64,000 nucleotides of DNA. It comes from Gadus chalcogrammus (taxonomy: Eukaryota > Chordata > Actinopteri > Gadiformes > Gadidae). The position numbers and the translations under genes were made by a program. The notes below the pieces were generated by a model. That model was not told where the DNA came from, searched no databases, and worked only from the letters and a program-made list of their open reading frames with translations. The stretch lies in NCBI RefSeq assembly GCF_026213295.1, contig NC_079413.1, positions 16,295,438 to 16,359,437 of the forward strand, written 5' to 3'. Numbering within the stretch: position 1 is the stretch's first letter; every line of letters begins with the position of its first letter. Below, piece after piece: positions 53,455-63,612 of this stretch.

Positions 53455-53645
53455 GGCTATGTTAGCATTAGAAAATGTCTTAGAGGTATAAGAAAGTGGG
53501 CTACATGCTAGTATTACTAAGTGTGTTTTTGATAGGTTGTGTATATTATGCGCGTTGTGTGTTTTGTTTTTTGTTCATATTCTAATGGTATATTCTGATA
53601 CGCTATGCAGCACAGGACAATGATGAACATGTACAAAGTGGGGGC

Positions 53646-54011
53646 GTGGCTATGGAGGCTGGTGATTTAAAGGCCGTACAACCCGTACACCACTGGCTTC
53701 AGGAGTATGCTGTCTATCTGGCCGGATTGAATCTGTCCTTCCTACACATCGGTGAGGACAGTGAGCTGGAGGTGGACACTGCTATGAGAGATGACGGATG
53801 GCCTGTATCAATACAGATCCGTTTAAACCCTGCGGCGCTGGGTGTTATGAGATTTACCACTGGTAGCAAGCGGACTGCTGGGGGTGCCAAAGTGATTGCC
53901 CAAGCCAACGACGCCATTGCTGCATGCAAGGATCGACACATCATCACTATGAATCCCATTACGATACCATATGTGATATATTGGATAGACCCCCATTCCT
54001 GCTACTTTTAG
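53646..54011 (+). CDS. Unknown Polinton protein, 121 aa
   Basis: The ATG at 53646 opens MEAGDLKAVQPVHHWLQEYA (after MA), then FLHIGEDSELEVDT, WPVSIQIRLNPAALG and AQANDAIAACKDRHI. No known domain was recognised. The frame ends at TAG 54009-54011, while an overlapping frame (53924-54169) carries on with LLLETVLKKTIGLTVSPGKI, so the original protein may have been longer and frameshifted near 53990. Alternatively these are two overlapping genes. Confidence 0.45.
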   Translation: MAMEAGDLKAVQPVHHWLQEYAVYLAGLNLSFLHIGEDSELEVDTAMRDDGWPVSIQIRLNPAALGVMRFTTGSKRTAGGAKVIAQANDAIAACKDRHIITMNPITIPYVIYWIDPHSCYF

Positions 54012-54240
54012 AAACTGTTTTAAAGAAGACTATAGGGTTGACTGTGTCCCCAGGAAAAATCTATGGTGTGGTCGATTCTTTTCTATGTGATTTATTGGGC
54101 ACCACCTATGATACCGAAAAACTGGATTTAATAACCAGCGAAGGTGTGCCAAAGAACAGCTGCTTTTGATATATGAAGCCACACAAATGTGGCGTAATAC
54201 ATTGTCATTCGGTAATACAAGGCCTGGTGTCAAGTGTCGT
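53985..54240 (+). pseudogene. Unknown Polinton frame, probably frameshifted
   Basis: Open as ILDRPPFLLLLETVL, GVVDSFLCDLLGTTYDTEK to a stop at 54169; a shift near 54150 gives EQLLLIYEATQMWRNTLSFG up to 54240. The hydrophobic and charged pattern is protein-like. No family was recognised, and there are no polymerase motifs. Confidence 0.35.
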
Positions 54241-54518
54241 TTATAATGGGGGTGTTGTTTTCTTATGCATATGATGCGGATAGCAAGTATGTATCAGATA
54301 GACTATCCGTTTTGATGTATGCTGCCATAGAAAATGATACGTATGTCCATCATAATGCTTATATCAAGGTTGTATGTATGTATAAGGATTGGAATGATTT
54401 GGTCATGAAATTCTTGTATGATAAACCTACGGATCAAATGTTAGCTGAAATATTTCCCCATTTCTCCGAGGGGGACTGTTTTACCGTCGGACATGTGCTT
54501 TTGTATCGGATGTCTTGA
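54234..54518 (+). CDS. Unknown Polinton protein, 94 aa
   Basis: Starts MSFIMGVLFSYAYDADSKYV, then AIENDTYVHHNAYIKVV, MYKDWNDLVMKFLYD and FPHFSEGDCFTVGHVLLYRM. It begins just before the stop of the preceding frame, as in a compact viral gene string. No known domain was recognised. Confidence 0.45.
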   Translation: MSFIMGVLFSYAYDADSKYVSDRLSVLMYAAIENDTYVHHNAYIKVVCMYKDWNDLVMKFLYDKPTDQMLAEIFPHFSEGDCFTVGHVLLYRMS

Positions 54519-54654
54519 AGTTGAATAATCCCTCAAACGCAGAGGGTATTAGAACTGCTCGCATGATGTCTTGTAAAATGGTGCAGAAAAATAAAACTGC
54601 GTGTAAACTATATCTACGCATTGTATCGCGTGGCCAGACATTTTAAATAAAAGG

Positions 54655-55789
54655 ATGGATAACTCTGATCAGTGTTTCAGTATTCGTTTTTTGTTGCAGT
54701 CATACGACATGGATAAACTGATGCATAAGACTTATTATGACCCCGCTGGACCAGGGGGTTACGGAGGAATCAATAAGCTACGAACACCCCTCGCACATAG
54801 TGAGGGTGCAGTACCTCCTCTAAAATATATCAAGAAATGGCTGCTGAAGCAGGATCCCTACACTCTGCATGTACCTGCACCGATACATTTCCGCAGAAAT
54901 AGAGTATTGGTTAGTGGGGTAGATAGACAGTTCCAGGCTGATTTAGTGGATATGTCAGAGTACGCACCCGAAAATGATGGTGTGCATTTTCTGTTGACGT
55001 GCATCGATGTATTCTCAAAACATGCATGGGTTCGTCCATTACCGTCCAAGAGGGCTATCGACGTCGCTAAAGCTTTTGATGATATTCTCAGCTTTTGATG
55101 ATAATTTACCCCCGATAAATTGCAGACTGACGCTGGCAAAGAATTTTTATAACAAGATCTTTCAGCGTTTGATGGAGCGGTACAATGTCAAACATTTCTC
55201 TACATCTAACGAGACCAAGGCCAGCATAGTGGAGCGCTTCAACAGGACTCTGAAAACCCGCATGTGGAGATATTTAACAGCTGCCAACTCCAAACGATAT
55301 GTGGATAAACTACAGGATATGGTCCATGCTTATAACCATTCATACCATAGATCGATAAAAATGACCCCGGTCAGTGTTGATAAAAATAATGAGAAAACTG
55401 TGTTTAATACGCTATACAAAACCACTCAAGAGCCGATGGTGGTGTTTAGATAAGATGTTGGTGACACGGTTAGAATTTCAAAAGCCAGAGCTACATTTCG
55501 AAAGGGATATGAGCAGACATTTACAGATGAATATTTTGTAATATCACAACGCATAGCAAGGTTTCCTCCAGTCTATAAGCTGCAAGACTATGCAGGCGCC
55601 CCTGTCCATGGAACATTTTATGAGAAAGAGCTACAAAAAGTTATAGTGTCTAAAAACAATGTGTATAAAATAGATAGGATTATAGATAGAAAAAGGGCGG
55701 GGTCTAAGAATCTATTATATGTCAAATGGCTGGGATGGCCGGATGCCTTCAATTCATGGGTAGCTGAAAAGACACTAGTCGACGCGTAA
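54655..55789 (+). pseudogene. Polinton integrase with chromodomain
   Basis: The first frame (54655-55098) includes FQADLVDMSEYAPEN with the first catalytic Asp and FLLTCIDVFSKHAWVRPLP, typical of Polinton (retroviral-type) integrase. A 19-bp tandem duplication at about 55070-55107 (AGCTTTTGATGAT twice) breaks the frame. The second Asp (TDAGKEF, about 55125) is in yet another frame. From 55150 the frame continues with MERYNVKHFSTSN, ETKASIVERFNRTLKTR with the Glu, and MVHAYNHSYHRSIKMTP. After a stop at 55450 it ends with a chromodomain (VYKIDRIIDRK and LYVKWLGWPDAFNSWV). The integrase inserts the linear element DNA into the genome; this one cannot be made intact. Confidence 0.9.
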
Positions 55790-55822
55790 GAGACATACAA
55801 CCCAGTATATCCAGAGTGTACT

Positions 55823-56665
55823 ATGGATAAGGAGGTGTCTGGGGGTTTCTATTTGACTCTGGCGAGTAATGCATCGGCAGGGATCTACCCACAAAATAAG
55901 ATATGGAATTTTAGAACTAAATTAGCAAAATCTATACACACCAAGCAGCCGTATGAAGTAGGCCTAATTGAAGCTCAGTACCCATGCAGCTGGCATAGTT
56001 TTCCTACCGAGGACGCTACGATGACCGTTTTCGATGGTAAAACGGGTCATAGGACATCATGTCTATTAGTTGGTGGGCTTTATGATAGTATCGGATCGTT
56101 ATTACTACAAATCAACAAGACTTGGGCCAAATATGATCCTGGAGGTAGAGTTATACTACATCATGAAGGTATTAGAAACCGCATTTATGTAGAAGGAGAC
56201 GATCACCTAGCTATCGTCTTAAGAGGAAAACTGGCTGCTATGCTGGGTTTCGATGCAGGGGTCAAGCTACCAGCCCATAAATCGTATGCAGCATACGCCC
56301 CCCATCCCACCGATATTCACGGGGGGTGTTACAACATGTTCTTATATAGCGACATTATCGACCATCAGTTGGTCGGAGATAGTTATGTCCCCCTGCTAAG
56401 GAGTATTAATATAACCGACACCAGCAGGAGCCACTGCATTCACATGTTCGACAAGCCGCATTACGTACACGTAGCACGAGACCCTCTTGGAGATATTGAA
56501 ATCGATCTAAAGTCTGACAAGTCGTCAAACACCTATCCGTACAGAGGCATTATAGAATGCTTGCTAAACTATGGAAACGGGACATTGGACACCCAATTTG
56601 GCTGTGGTCTATTCCAGAAACCCACGGTCATATGGACGATATTCTTCCTGGAGGCCTCAATCTAG
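55823..56665 (+). CDS. Polinton minor capsid (penton-like, PY) protein
   Basis: A 280-codon frame starting 33 bp after the integrase stop. It begins MDKEVSGGFYLTLASNASAG, then NFRTKLAKSIH and YEVGLIEAQYPCSWHSFP, the signature of the PY/penton single jelly-roll protein of Polintons (FYLTLxSN... WEVGLxExxYPxSW). Later come LAAMLGFDAG, MFLYSDIIDHQLVGD and LRSI, also expected. It would form the pentameric vertices of a capsid. The last 25 residues do not look like the family and may result from a frameshift at about 56600, next to the damaged capsid gene. Confidence 0.85.
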   Translation: MDKEVSGGFYLTLASNASAGIYPQNKIWNFRTKLAKSIHTKQPYEVGLIEAQYPCSWHSFPTEDATMTVFDGKTGHRTSCLLVGGLYDSIGSLLLQINKTWAKYDPGGRVILHHEGIRNRIYVEGDDHLAIVLRGKLAAMLGFDAGVKLPAHKSYAAYAPHPTDIHGGCYNMFLYSDIIDHQLVGDSYVPLLRSINITDTSRSHCIHMFDKPHYVHVARDPLGDIEIDLKSDKSSNTYPYRGIIECLLNYGNGTLDTQFGCGLFQKPTVIWTIFFLEASI

Positions 56666-56736
56666 GCTAAACGACTAGGAGCGAATATACGGGTTGAAGT
56701 CGTTTCGTTTAACTGATATCCCCTATACACGTCGAT

Positions 56737-57328
56737 ATGTTTTTTCAGGAGAAACTGTTGATTAACGGAGTTGATCTACGCATGAGATTCATTAGAGCAA
56801 AAAATGATTTCTGTCTGATGACCGATGGTGCTGTGGAATACCGTGTATCTATAGTGTCTGCAAATGTTTTCATTAAAAAGGTATCTATAGCACCAGGCAT
56901 CAAGCTGGCCCATGCCCGTGCGTTAAACCAAGCTAACGTCAAATACCCCGTTGATAGAGTGTGTCTAAAGAATGTATCCATCGCTGCGGGCAGCAGAATA
57001 TGCACCCAGGATAATCTATTTCTAGGACAAATACGTTATTAAGATAAGATGGTTATTATAGGTTTTGTGAATAACGAAGCATTCACAGGGAGTTATGCTA
57101 GGAATCCTTTCAGTTTCCAGCATTTCGGCATTGAGTTTTTATCCCTATACTGCGACGGTCAGGCCTATCCTGCTAAACCCTTTCAGCCTGACTTTAGAAA
57201 TGGCCTCTATACCCGAGAATATTTTCAACTCATTCAGGCTACAGGTCGTCAGCTCAAAGATAGAGAAATAGCTATTAATCATAAGGAATTCGGAGATGGG
57301 TATGCATTATTTTGTTTCAACCTTGAGG
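56737..57328 (+). pseudogene. Polinton major capsid protein, C-terminal part
   Basis: Contains LLINGVDLRMRFIRAKNDF, VSIVSANVFIKKVSIAPG, LKNVSIAAGSRICTQDNLFL and, after an in-frame stop at 57040-57042, MVIIGFVNNEAFTGSYARNP, FLSLYCDGQAYPAKPFQPDF and DGYALFCFNL. These are typical of the second jelly-roll of the double jelly-roll major capsid protein. Only about 70 bp separate it from the penton-like gene, so the first half of the gene is deleted. The last part is cut by Gypsy 2, with which the frame runs on by chance. Confidence 0.87.
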
Positions 57329-57329
57329 C

Positions 57330-58080
57330 GGTTAAGACGCCTAAATACTCCGGTAGGGCTGACTGGGAGGCGTTTCATGCTCAATTTGAACTGCTGGCTG
57401 ACGCTGGGGGATGGACAGTAGAGGCTAAAGCATTGCAGCTAGCTTTGTGCCTCACCGACGACGCATTGTCGTGCCTGCTGCTGCTTTCACCGGGGGAGAG
57501 ACGGGAGTACGGAGCTTTAGTGGGGGCCTTGCAGAGGCGGTTTGGACAATGTGTGAAGCCGGAGCTCCTTCGCTTGGTAACCGCTGCAGGAAGCCGGGGG
57601 AGTCACTGAGGGTGTTGGCTAATGACATTGAGAGCCTGACACGTAGGGCATATGCACACATGCCCCCCAGCGTGCAGAGTGAGTTGGCACGGGACCAGTT
57701 CTCATCAGAGCCCTCCTTCCTCTGGAGCTGCGGGTTCAAGTACAATTACAGCACCCATTTTCTCTTCAGTCGGCTTTGGAGATGGCCGTGGAGAGGGAAA
57801 TCATGTGGGGCGCGGTCGCTGAGGGGGGCCCAAGAGGGAGTTATCCGGCAGGGGGAGCAGCCCGGGGCCCGGCGGCAGAGGAAAAGCCGGCGTGGGCGAC
57901 AGAAATTACGGAACTGATAAGGGCCGTATCACTGCAGCCGTCACGCATCCGACAGCGTCCCGACCAAAGAGCCTGTTGGGGGTGTGGCCAACCTGGACAT
58001 TTGGTCAGAGATTGCCCCACTTCACGCGCGGGTCCGGGAAACGCCACAGGGCCCGCACAGGGGGGGATGTGCGGACCTTA
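57330..58080 (+). pseudogene. Gypsy 2 gag
   Basis: The open frame at 57330-57609 reads YSGRADWEAFHAQFELLADA, LQLALCLTDDALSCLLLLSP and LVGALQRRFGQC, a Gypsy gag capsid segment. A frameshift at about 57585 leads to LRVLANDIESLTRRAYAHMP in another frame. The zinc knuckle CWGCGQPGHLVRDC is at 57970-58015, followed by a Pro-rich region. A functional product is not possible. Confidence 0.85.
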
Positions 58081-58189
58081 AACAGTTCTTCCCCCGCTCC
58101 CCCCGCCCCAGCTGTTCCAGAAACGGAGGGGCCACGTCAGCACAGGCGGGGGAGCCAAGCCCCACTCCCCCAAGAAGCAGACGACATGA

Positions 58190-58412
58190 AAGCTTCAAGG
58201 ACGGCGGTGGTGGTGGGTCGACTCGGTGACGGGGATTCCTGCCGACCACTCTGCTCTCCAGTGGCTCATGACCTTCAAGGAGCCGGAAGGGCAGGTGGCC
58301 AGGTTGTTGGAGGAACTCCAGGCCTACGTCTTCCGAGTGGAACACCGGGCTGGAGCCCGACACACCAACGCCGACGCACTCTCTCGGCGGCCCTGTGCTG
58401 CCGAGGGGTGAC
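58190..58412 (+). pseudogene. Gypsy 2 RNase H end
   Basis: The frame at 58226-58411 reads DHSALQWLMTFKEPEGQVAR and VFRVEHRAGARHTNADALSR, the last RNase H motif and the tether to integrase. The preceding bases (to about 58190) do not encode the remaining RNase H or reverse transcriptase, so a large internal deletion ends here. Confidence 0.8.
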
Positions 58413-58477
58413 GCAGCTGCGAGAGGAAGGAGGCCCGCGAGAGAGAGCTGCGAGCAGAGGAGGAGGGATGCGCCGCG

Positions 58478-59858
58478 GTGCAGCAGTTGGAGGTCATAGA
58501 TGGAGACGATTGGAGAAAGCAGCAGGAGCATGATACCGACCTTCAGCCAGTGTTGCAGTGGGTGGAGGCGCAGCGAAAACCACCGTGGGAGGAGGTGGCC
58601 GCCCTCTCCAGAGATGTCAAGGGACTGTGGACCAAGTTCGAGGCCCTGTGCCTCTGCCGGGGCGTGCTGCAGCAGGCCTGGAAGGAGCCGGCCACGGGCG
58701 AAGAGAGGTGGCAGGTTGTGGTTCCCGAGGTCCTACAGGGGGCAGTGCTCGAGGCCATGCATGGAGCCGCAGGGTCGGGGCACTTTGGGGTTGCTAAGAC
58801 ACTCCGACGCCTACGCCAGGGTTTTTACTGGGGCCGGTCCCGGAGAGATGTCGAGGACTTTTGCCGTCGGTGTGACCCCTGCACCGCACGGAAGGGCCCC
58901 ACCGGGCGCTCACATGCTCCCCTTCAGCAGTTTCTGGTAGGCGCACCTATGGAGAGGGTGGCTCGGACCGGGGCAACCGCTTCGTTCTCACTGCCATCGA
59001 CTACTTCTCCAAGTGGCCCGAAGCCTATGCCATCCCCGATCAGGAAGCTGAGACCGTGGCCGACGCCCTGTTGGAGGGCATGTTCAGCCGTTTTGGGGTG
59101 CCAGAGACATTGCATAGCGACCAGGGGAGAAACTTCGAGTCCCGGGTGTTCTCCTCTATGTGTGAGCGCCTGGGCATCCATAAGACCCGCACCACTCCCC
59201 AGAGGCCGCAGAGTGATGGACTGGTGGAGCGCTTCCACCGCACCATGGGCCAACAGCTGGCCATCCTCACCTCCCAGCACCAGAGAGACTGGGATAACCA
59301 CCTTCCCCTGGTTCTCATGGCTTGCCGCACCGCCGTGCAGGAGTCTACATCATGCACGCCGTCCCTTCTCATGCTGGGAAGGGAGCTTCGTACCCCGGCA
59401 GAGTTAGCGTTCGGTCGTCCACCGGATGCCCCAGACTCAGTTCCCCTGGCCCTGAGTATGCCAGGAGACTCCAAGACCGCCTGGAGTCGGCCCACCTATT
59501 CGCCCAGGAGCAACAGCAGAGGGCAGGGGTGAGGCAGAAAAGAAATTACGACATAAAAAGCAAAGGCCGGCATTTCCAGGCGGGAGAGCTAGTTTGGGTG
59601 TTCAATCCCCAAAGGAAGAAGGGGAGATGTCCTAAACTGGACAGTCCTTGGGTGGGCCCCTGTCAAGTTCTGGAGAGGCTGGGTGAGGTGGTGTACCGGT
59701 TGCACCTACCACCTAAAGGAAGGAGGGTGGCACTGCACAGAGACAGACTGGCTCCGTACCAAGGGGGGGCCTCCCCCACTGGCCCAGGGGGGTCCCGTTA
59801 CCCCTCGCTGCCGCCCTGCCGCCTAAAAGCCGGCGACACCGGCGGGGCCTCGGTCTGA
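58478..59858 (+). pseudogene. Gypsy 2 integrase
   Basis: HHCC zinc domain: MHGAAGSGHFGVAKTLRRLR, YWGRSRRDVEDFCRRCDPC. At about 58955 a deletion removes the phrase around the first catalytic Asp and shifts the frame; RFVLTAIDYFSKWPEAYA follows in a second frame. In 59056-59532 come LHSDQGRNFESRVF with the second Asp, PQRPQSDGLVERFHRTMG with the Glu, and TPSLLMLGRELRTP. A third frame (59520-59858) reads YDIKSKGRHFQAGELVWVF and SPWVGPCQVLERLGEVVYRL, the C-terminal beta domain. Loss of the first Asp region alone would inactivate it. Confidence 0.87.
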
Positions 59859-60202
59859 CGCCTGTCCCCCAACTGCCGGGGATAACCGGCCCTCCCATGT
59901 ATCTGATACCCTTTGCCCCCCGTCCCCCCTTCCCCCCCCAGGTGCTGAAGACCCCGTACCCTTTACACCGGAGTCCCGGGGAGGGGGCTCTCGACGTCCC
60001 AGGGGGCCACCAGGGCACTTAAAAGACTTTGTTTGCTATCTGTAGGATGAGTTTGTTAATGTTGTTCAGCGTTGTTCCTGTTGTTATGTGGGGTTAGGGT
60101 TGAAGCACGTTATGTTAAAGAGAAGTTACGTTATTCTGAGGGCGGTGTTTTCGTTTTTTCTGTGATTCCTAGGGGGCGAGGAACTTTGTGAAGGGGGGGT
60201 AA

Positions 60203-60388
60203 TGTAGCGTCACAGGGTTTGGGAGGAAGGGGCGGGCCGTCTGAGAGGGGGTCCCTGGGGGTTTCCTTCCTGGCGGGAGTTTTCGGGTGTGTGCTTTCCG
60301 GTTGAGCTGCGCCTGTCTGTCCGCTTGTGGATTCTAATAAACCGGATACCAACGTACTTCGCTCACTACCTCGCCTGTGGTCATTACA
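60203..60388 (+). repeat. Gypsy 2 3' LTR
   Basis: Starts TGTAGCGTCACAGGG directly after the purine tract AAGGGGGGGTAA and ends TGGTCATTACA. AATAAACCGG at 60337 is a polyadenylation signal. 186 bp. TG...CA limits and the preceding polypurine tract fit an LTR well. Confidence 0.85.
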
Positions 60389-60945
60389 ATACTATAGAGC
60401 TGACGGCAGTGTGTCAGAAAATGGCACACAAGGCTTATTTTCTTGGTGCGTTACCGTGTAATCATCTACCCCGGGAAATTCGTCAGAGGCCTGCAATGCT
60501 GGTGATCAACACCGAACCTTCACACATGGCCGGTGCCCATTGGCTAGCTATATATATTACGGCTGAGAGCCAGGGATACTTTTTCGACTCCTACGGCAAC
60601 CCTCCCTCATACTCTGAGTTTCCTGAGCCCATACAGCGTTTTCTCGATCAGCACTGTATAGATGTAGTTCATTCTACACAACAGGTCCAAGATCCATCAA
60701 GTACCGCATGTGGGCACCATTGTGTTTTTTTCTTGTTTAATATGCAAAAAGGTGTATTCTATCAAAAGTTTTTGAAAATGCACGGAGATAATCTACCCCG
60801 TAATGATGAAATGGTTTATGACTTTGTTGGCCGTGTAGTGTCTGTAATAAACATGATATGTCATGTGTGCAGTCATGTATATGCGGATGTAACATGTAAC
60901 ATGTGTTGTTTTGGTATGATAATAAAAAATAAAACAATGATTTGA
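60389..60945 (+). pseudogene. Polinton adenain-type cysteine protease, N-terminus displaced
   Basis: From 60392 the frame reads TIELTAVCQKMAHKAYFLGA, NHLPREIRQRPAMLVIN, then GAHWLAIYI with the catalytic His, GYFFDSYGNPPSY with the Asp, and DPSSTACGHHCVFFLFNM with the catalytic Cys. This is the adenovirus-type (C5) protease of Polintons, which matures capsid proteins. The whole catalytic triad is present. The reading frame continues upstream into the Gypsy LTR, so the original start was lost or separated by the insertion. An AATAAAAAATAAAA signal follows the stop. Confidence 0.87.
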
Positions 60946-61017
60946 ATACATTTTCAGTCGTACTGTTGTTCTTTTATTTTTACGGCTATAACATATACAT
61001 AAAGATACATAAGAAAT

Positions 61018-61615
61018 TTAAAATGGTATCCAATCGGCCATAGGCATTCCAGGGGAGGTAATAGACGGCAACGTCTGATTACGTTTCCTCCTTTTACCAG
61101 ATGAGACAGGCATAGCTGCCGTCGCATAGTCACCCTTAGTTGAGGGCGTATACTTATACATGTCTACAGTTTGTCTGAGCTGTTTATTAGGGATAGCCGA
61201 TAGCGGTTTATTATTACTGGCTAAAATTTTCAGAAATACATTCCATCCCTGTGGTCTGACAGATTCAACAAAATTCATTATATCCTTATAAATATGATCG
61301 CCGTTGCCATCATCGTCATCAACACCATGCTGTGCCGCCACAGGTGTATGAACTGGGCCCCCATCGGCAAGTGAAAGAGTTAATTCTCCATGCTCACGCT
61401 GTCCTTGTTTCACCATGGATAGATAACGCTGCAGGACCGCTAAGTACCTGGCAGCTTTTTCATATAGGTCTGTATCGGGAGTGTTCAACACCATCGCAAT
61501 GGCCTTATCCAGCTCTTCACTCAGCAGTCTGTCTAACAGAATCCCTGGGTTGGGTATGCTTTAAGGCATCGAGCTGATGTTGAGGAACTAGATACATCTT
61601 GTGTGTATGATCCAT
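61018..61615 (-). pseudogene. Unknown Polinton minus-strand protein
   Basis: The frame at 61494-61018 reads LYEKAARYLAVLQRYLSMVK, an acidic stretch DDDDGNGDH, YKDIMNFVESVRPQGWNVFL and a basic end GKRRKRNQ. In another frame upstream (61615-61545) MDHTHKMYLVPQHQLDALK looks like its true beginning, so a frameshift sits at about 61540. The sequence type (start LVPxHQLDxL, helix, basic tail) occurs in the ATPase-linked minus-strand block of vertebrate Polintons as far as I recall; its role is not known to me. Confidence 0.6.
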
Positions 61616-61620
61616 TATAA

Positions 61621-61953
61621 TCACCCTCCTCTTGAGAACAGGCTTGTAAACAACGGTATGGCCACAGACAGCAGGGGTAGAAGAAATCCACCAGTCTGGT
61701 TGATCAGTCTTTTCTTTCTAGATATTAGTACATTTTTATTGGCGAGTATTCTGAGGTCCTTCTTTCGTCTACGCAATTTCGTATGCTGACGGGGGGTTAG
61801 TGGTATTTTGCCTTGTAAAATGTTCAAGGCTATTTCACACAGTGAGTTGATAAAGTCGGTGTTGGCTGTCCTGAGGATAACTTTACGCTGTGCTGGAGGT
61901 GCTTTATATAGTTGCTTAAGACGCTCACGATTTCTGCTTATACGTGAGGACAT
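61621..61953 (-). CDS. Small basic Polinton protein with hydrophobic tail
   Basis: 110 codons, intact. Basic N-terminal half (RISRNRERLKQLYK, QRKVILRTANTDFINSLC), then PLTPRQHTKLRRRKKDLRIL, and a hydrophobic end GGFLLPLLSVAIPLFTSLF. A basic body with a glycine-started hydrophobic tail resembles small core or membrane-active capsid proteins of adeno-like viruses and the PX-type proteins of Polintons. It overlaps the ATPase end by 29 bp. Assignment by pattern only. Confidence 0.6.
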   Translation of the reverse strand: MSSRISRNRERLKQLYKAPPAQRKVILRTANTDFINSLCEIALNILQGKIPLTPRQHTKLRRRKKDLRILANKNVLISRKKRLINQTGGFLLPLLSVAIPLFTSLFSRGG

Positions 61954-62614
61954 GGTCTTTTGGGCTAATCACTTTGGCTCTCTGAGTGTATACAACATGC
62001 CGGTCCGACGATATATCTGTTCTAAGTCTCATGTTGTCTGGGGTCATGGCTTTAAAGTCTACAAGCAGATAGCCATAAGGCATGTCGGTAGCATCGTTAA
62101 AGGCTTCTAGAAAATATTTTGTCTTACACGGAAACATCTGTTTGGCTATCAGCATAATCTGATATTTGTCACGTGGGTTCTTAAACAAAACCATGTAATT
62201 GGTATTTAGACTAATTGTACGGCTGGTTTTACCCTGCATGAATAAATTCTGGACCAGATACATACAACTGAGATTACGATGGTGTACATATTTGGTAAAA
62301 ACGTACTGAACCTCTAAATGATTGCATGCGTCGTTCATCAAGTCGTCAATAATGAGCAGATTTCTAGTATGGACTGGTAAGACTGTATCATCGCATAGAG
62401 ATTTGGGGATCCCTTCTATAAAGTGAATGTTGCTTATTTTAAGCAGATCATCATATATGGGCTGCCAGCATGAATAAATATATACTATATTTTCAATCTT
62501 TTCTGAGAATAACCGATCCATATATTCAAAGACTGTTTTGACAAAGTAGGTTTTGCCACTGTTTGACGGTCCCGATACTACCATGCTGAACGGGTGCTGT
62601 AGCCTAGGATAAAA
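61925..62614 (-). CDS. Polinton packaging ATPase (FtsK/A32-like)
   Basis: The Walker A motif VVSGPSNSGKT is close to the start and Walker B NLLIIDDLM is at about residue 78; FTKYVHHRNLSCMYLVQNLF is the sensor-like stretch and SLNTNYMVLFKNPRD the following conserved block. This is the DNA-packaging ATPase of Polintons and related viruses. The first Met of the long frame is at 62584, but in-frame sequence upstream (LQHPFSM) belongs to the family, so the original start is probably further up and lost behind a stop near 62617. The rest of the frame is uninterrupted over 219 codons. Confidence 0.88.
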   Translation of the reverse strand, partial: FYPRLQHPFSMVVSGPSNSGKTYFVKTVFEYMDRLFSEKIENIVYIYSCWQPIYDDLLKISNIHFIEGIPKSLCDDTVLPVHTRNLLIIDDLMNDACNHLEVQYVFTKYVHHRNLSCMYLVQNLFMQGKTSRTISLNTNYMVLFKNPRDKYQIMLIAKQMFPCKTKYFLEAFNDATDMPYGYLLVDFKAMTPDNMRLRTDISSDRHVVYTQRAKVISPKDHVLTYKQKS

Positions 62615-62699
62615 CTAGCGTGTACAACAGCCATCTCTGCGGTCTGTGTGCATCCCCTCTGACGGACGGCTGCCTTGTGACCATATAACCGTGAAACAT

Positions 62700-63469
<770 letters not shown>

Positions 63470-63470
<1 letters not shown>

Positions 63471-63557
63471 TCATTAACACGCCACCACCCCTCCTCCCCC
63501 CAACCGGAAGTTGCTATTTTCATAAACATACCCAGAGGGTGTCTAGTATTAACTACT
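63470..63557 (-). repeat. Polinton right terminal inverted repeat
   Basis: Inverted counterpart of 52320-52412, ending TAACTACT, followed by the GCCAGT duplication at 63558-63563. Confidence 0.9.
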
Positions 63558-63612
63558 GCCAGTGACCACTCTGATCTGAGACCAGTGACCAGTCTGATCT
63601 GAGACCAGTGCT
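63558..63612. repeat. Minisatellite hit by the Polinton, right part
   Basis: Two units of the CTCTGATCTGAGACCAGTGA array that also ends at 52319. Confidence 0.88.

Larger units (their letters stand above)
57329..60388 (+). mobile_element. Gypsy LTR retrotransposon 2, 5'-truncated
   Basis: It starts inside gag without a 5' LTR and ends with one 3' LTR. Gag, a zinc knuckle, the end of RNase H and integrase remain; protease and reverse transcriptase are deleted near 58180-58235. It is much more GC-rich than the AT-rich Polinton around it. The left junction lies between the capsid phrase CFNLE and the gag phrase YSGRADW (57325-57350). Confidence 0.88.

Noticed and set aside
52320..54655. Decayed polymerase B in the left part of the Polinton
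   Set aside because: I read all frames for polymerase B motifs (DxxSLYPS, YxDTDS-type) and found none.
57049..57609. Real fusion gene of capsid and gag
   Set aside because: The shared open frame results from the chance in-frame junction of two unrelated elements; both parts are truncated.
57345..60393. ATACT on both sides as target duplication of Gypsy 2
   Set aside because: ATACT at 57345-57349 overlaps codons of a natural gag phrase (KYSG), and no LTR follows it, so the match with ATACT at 60389-60393 is probably chance.
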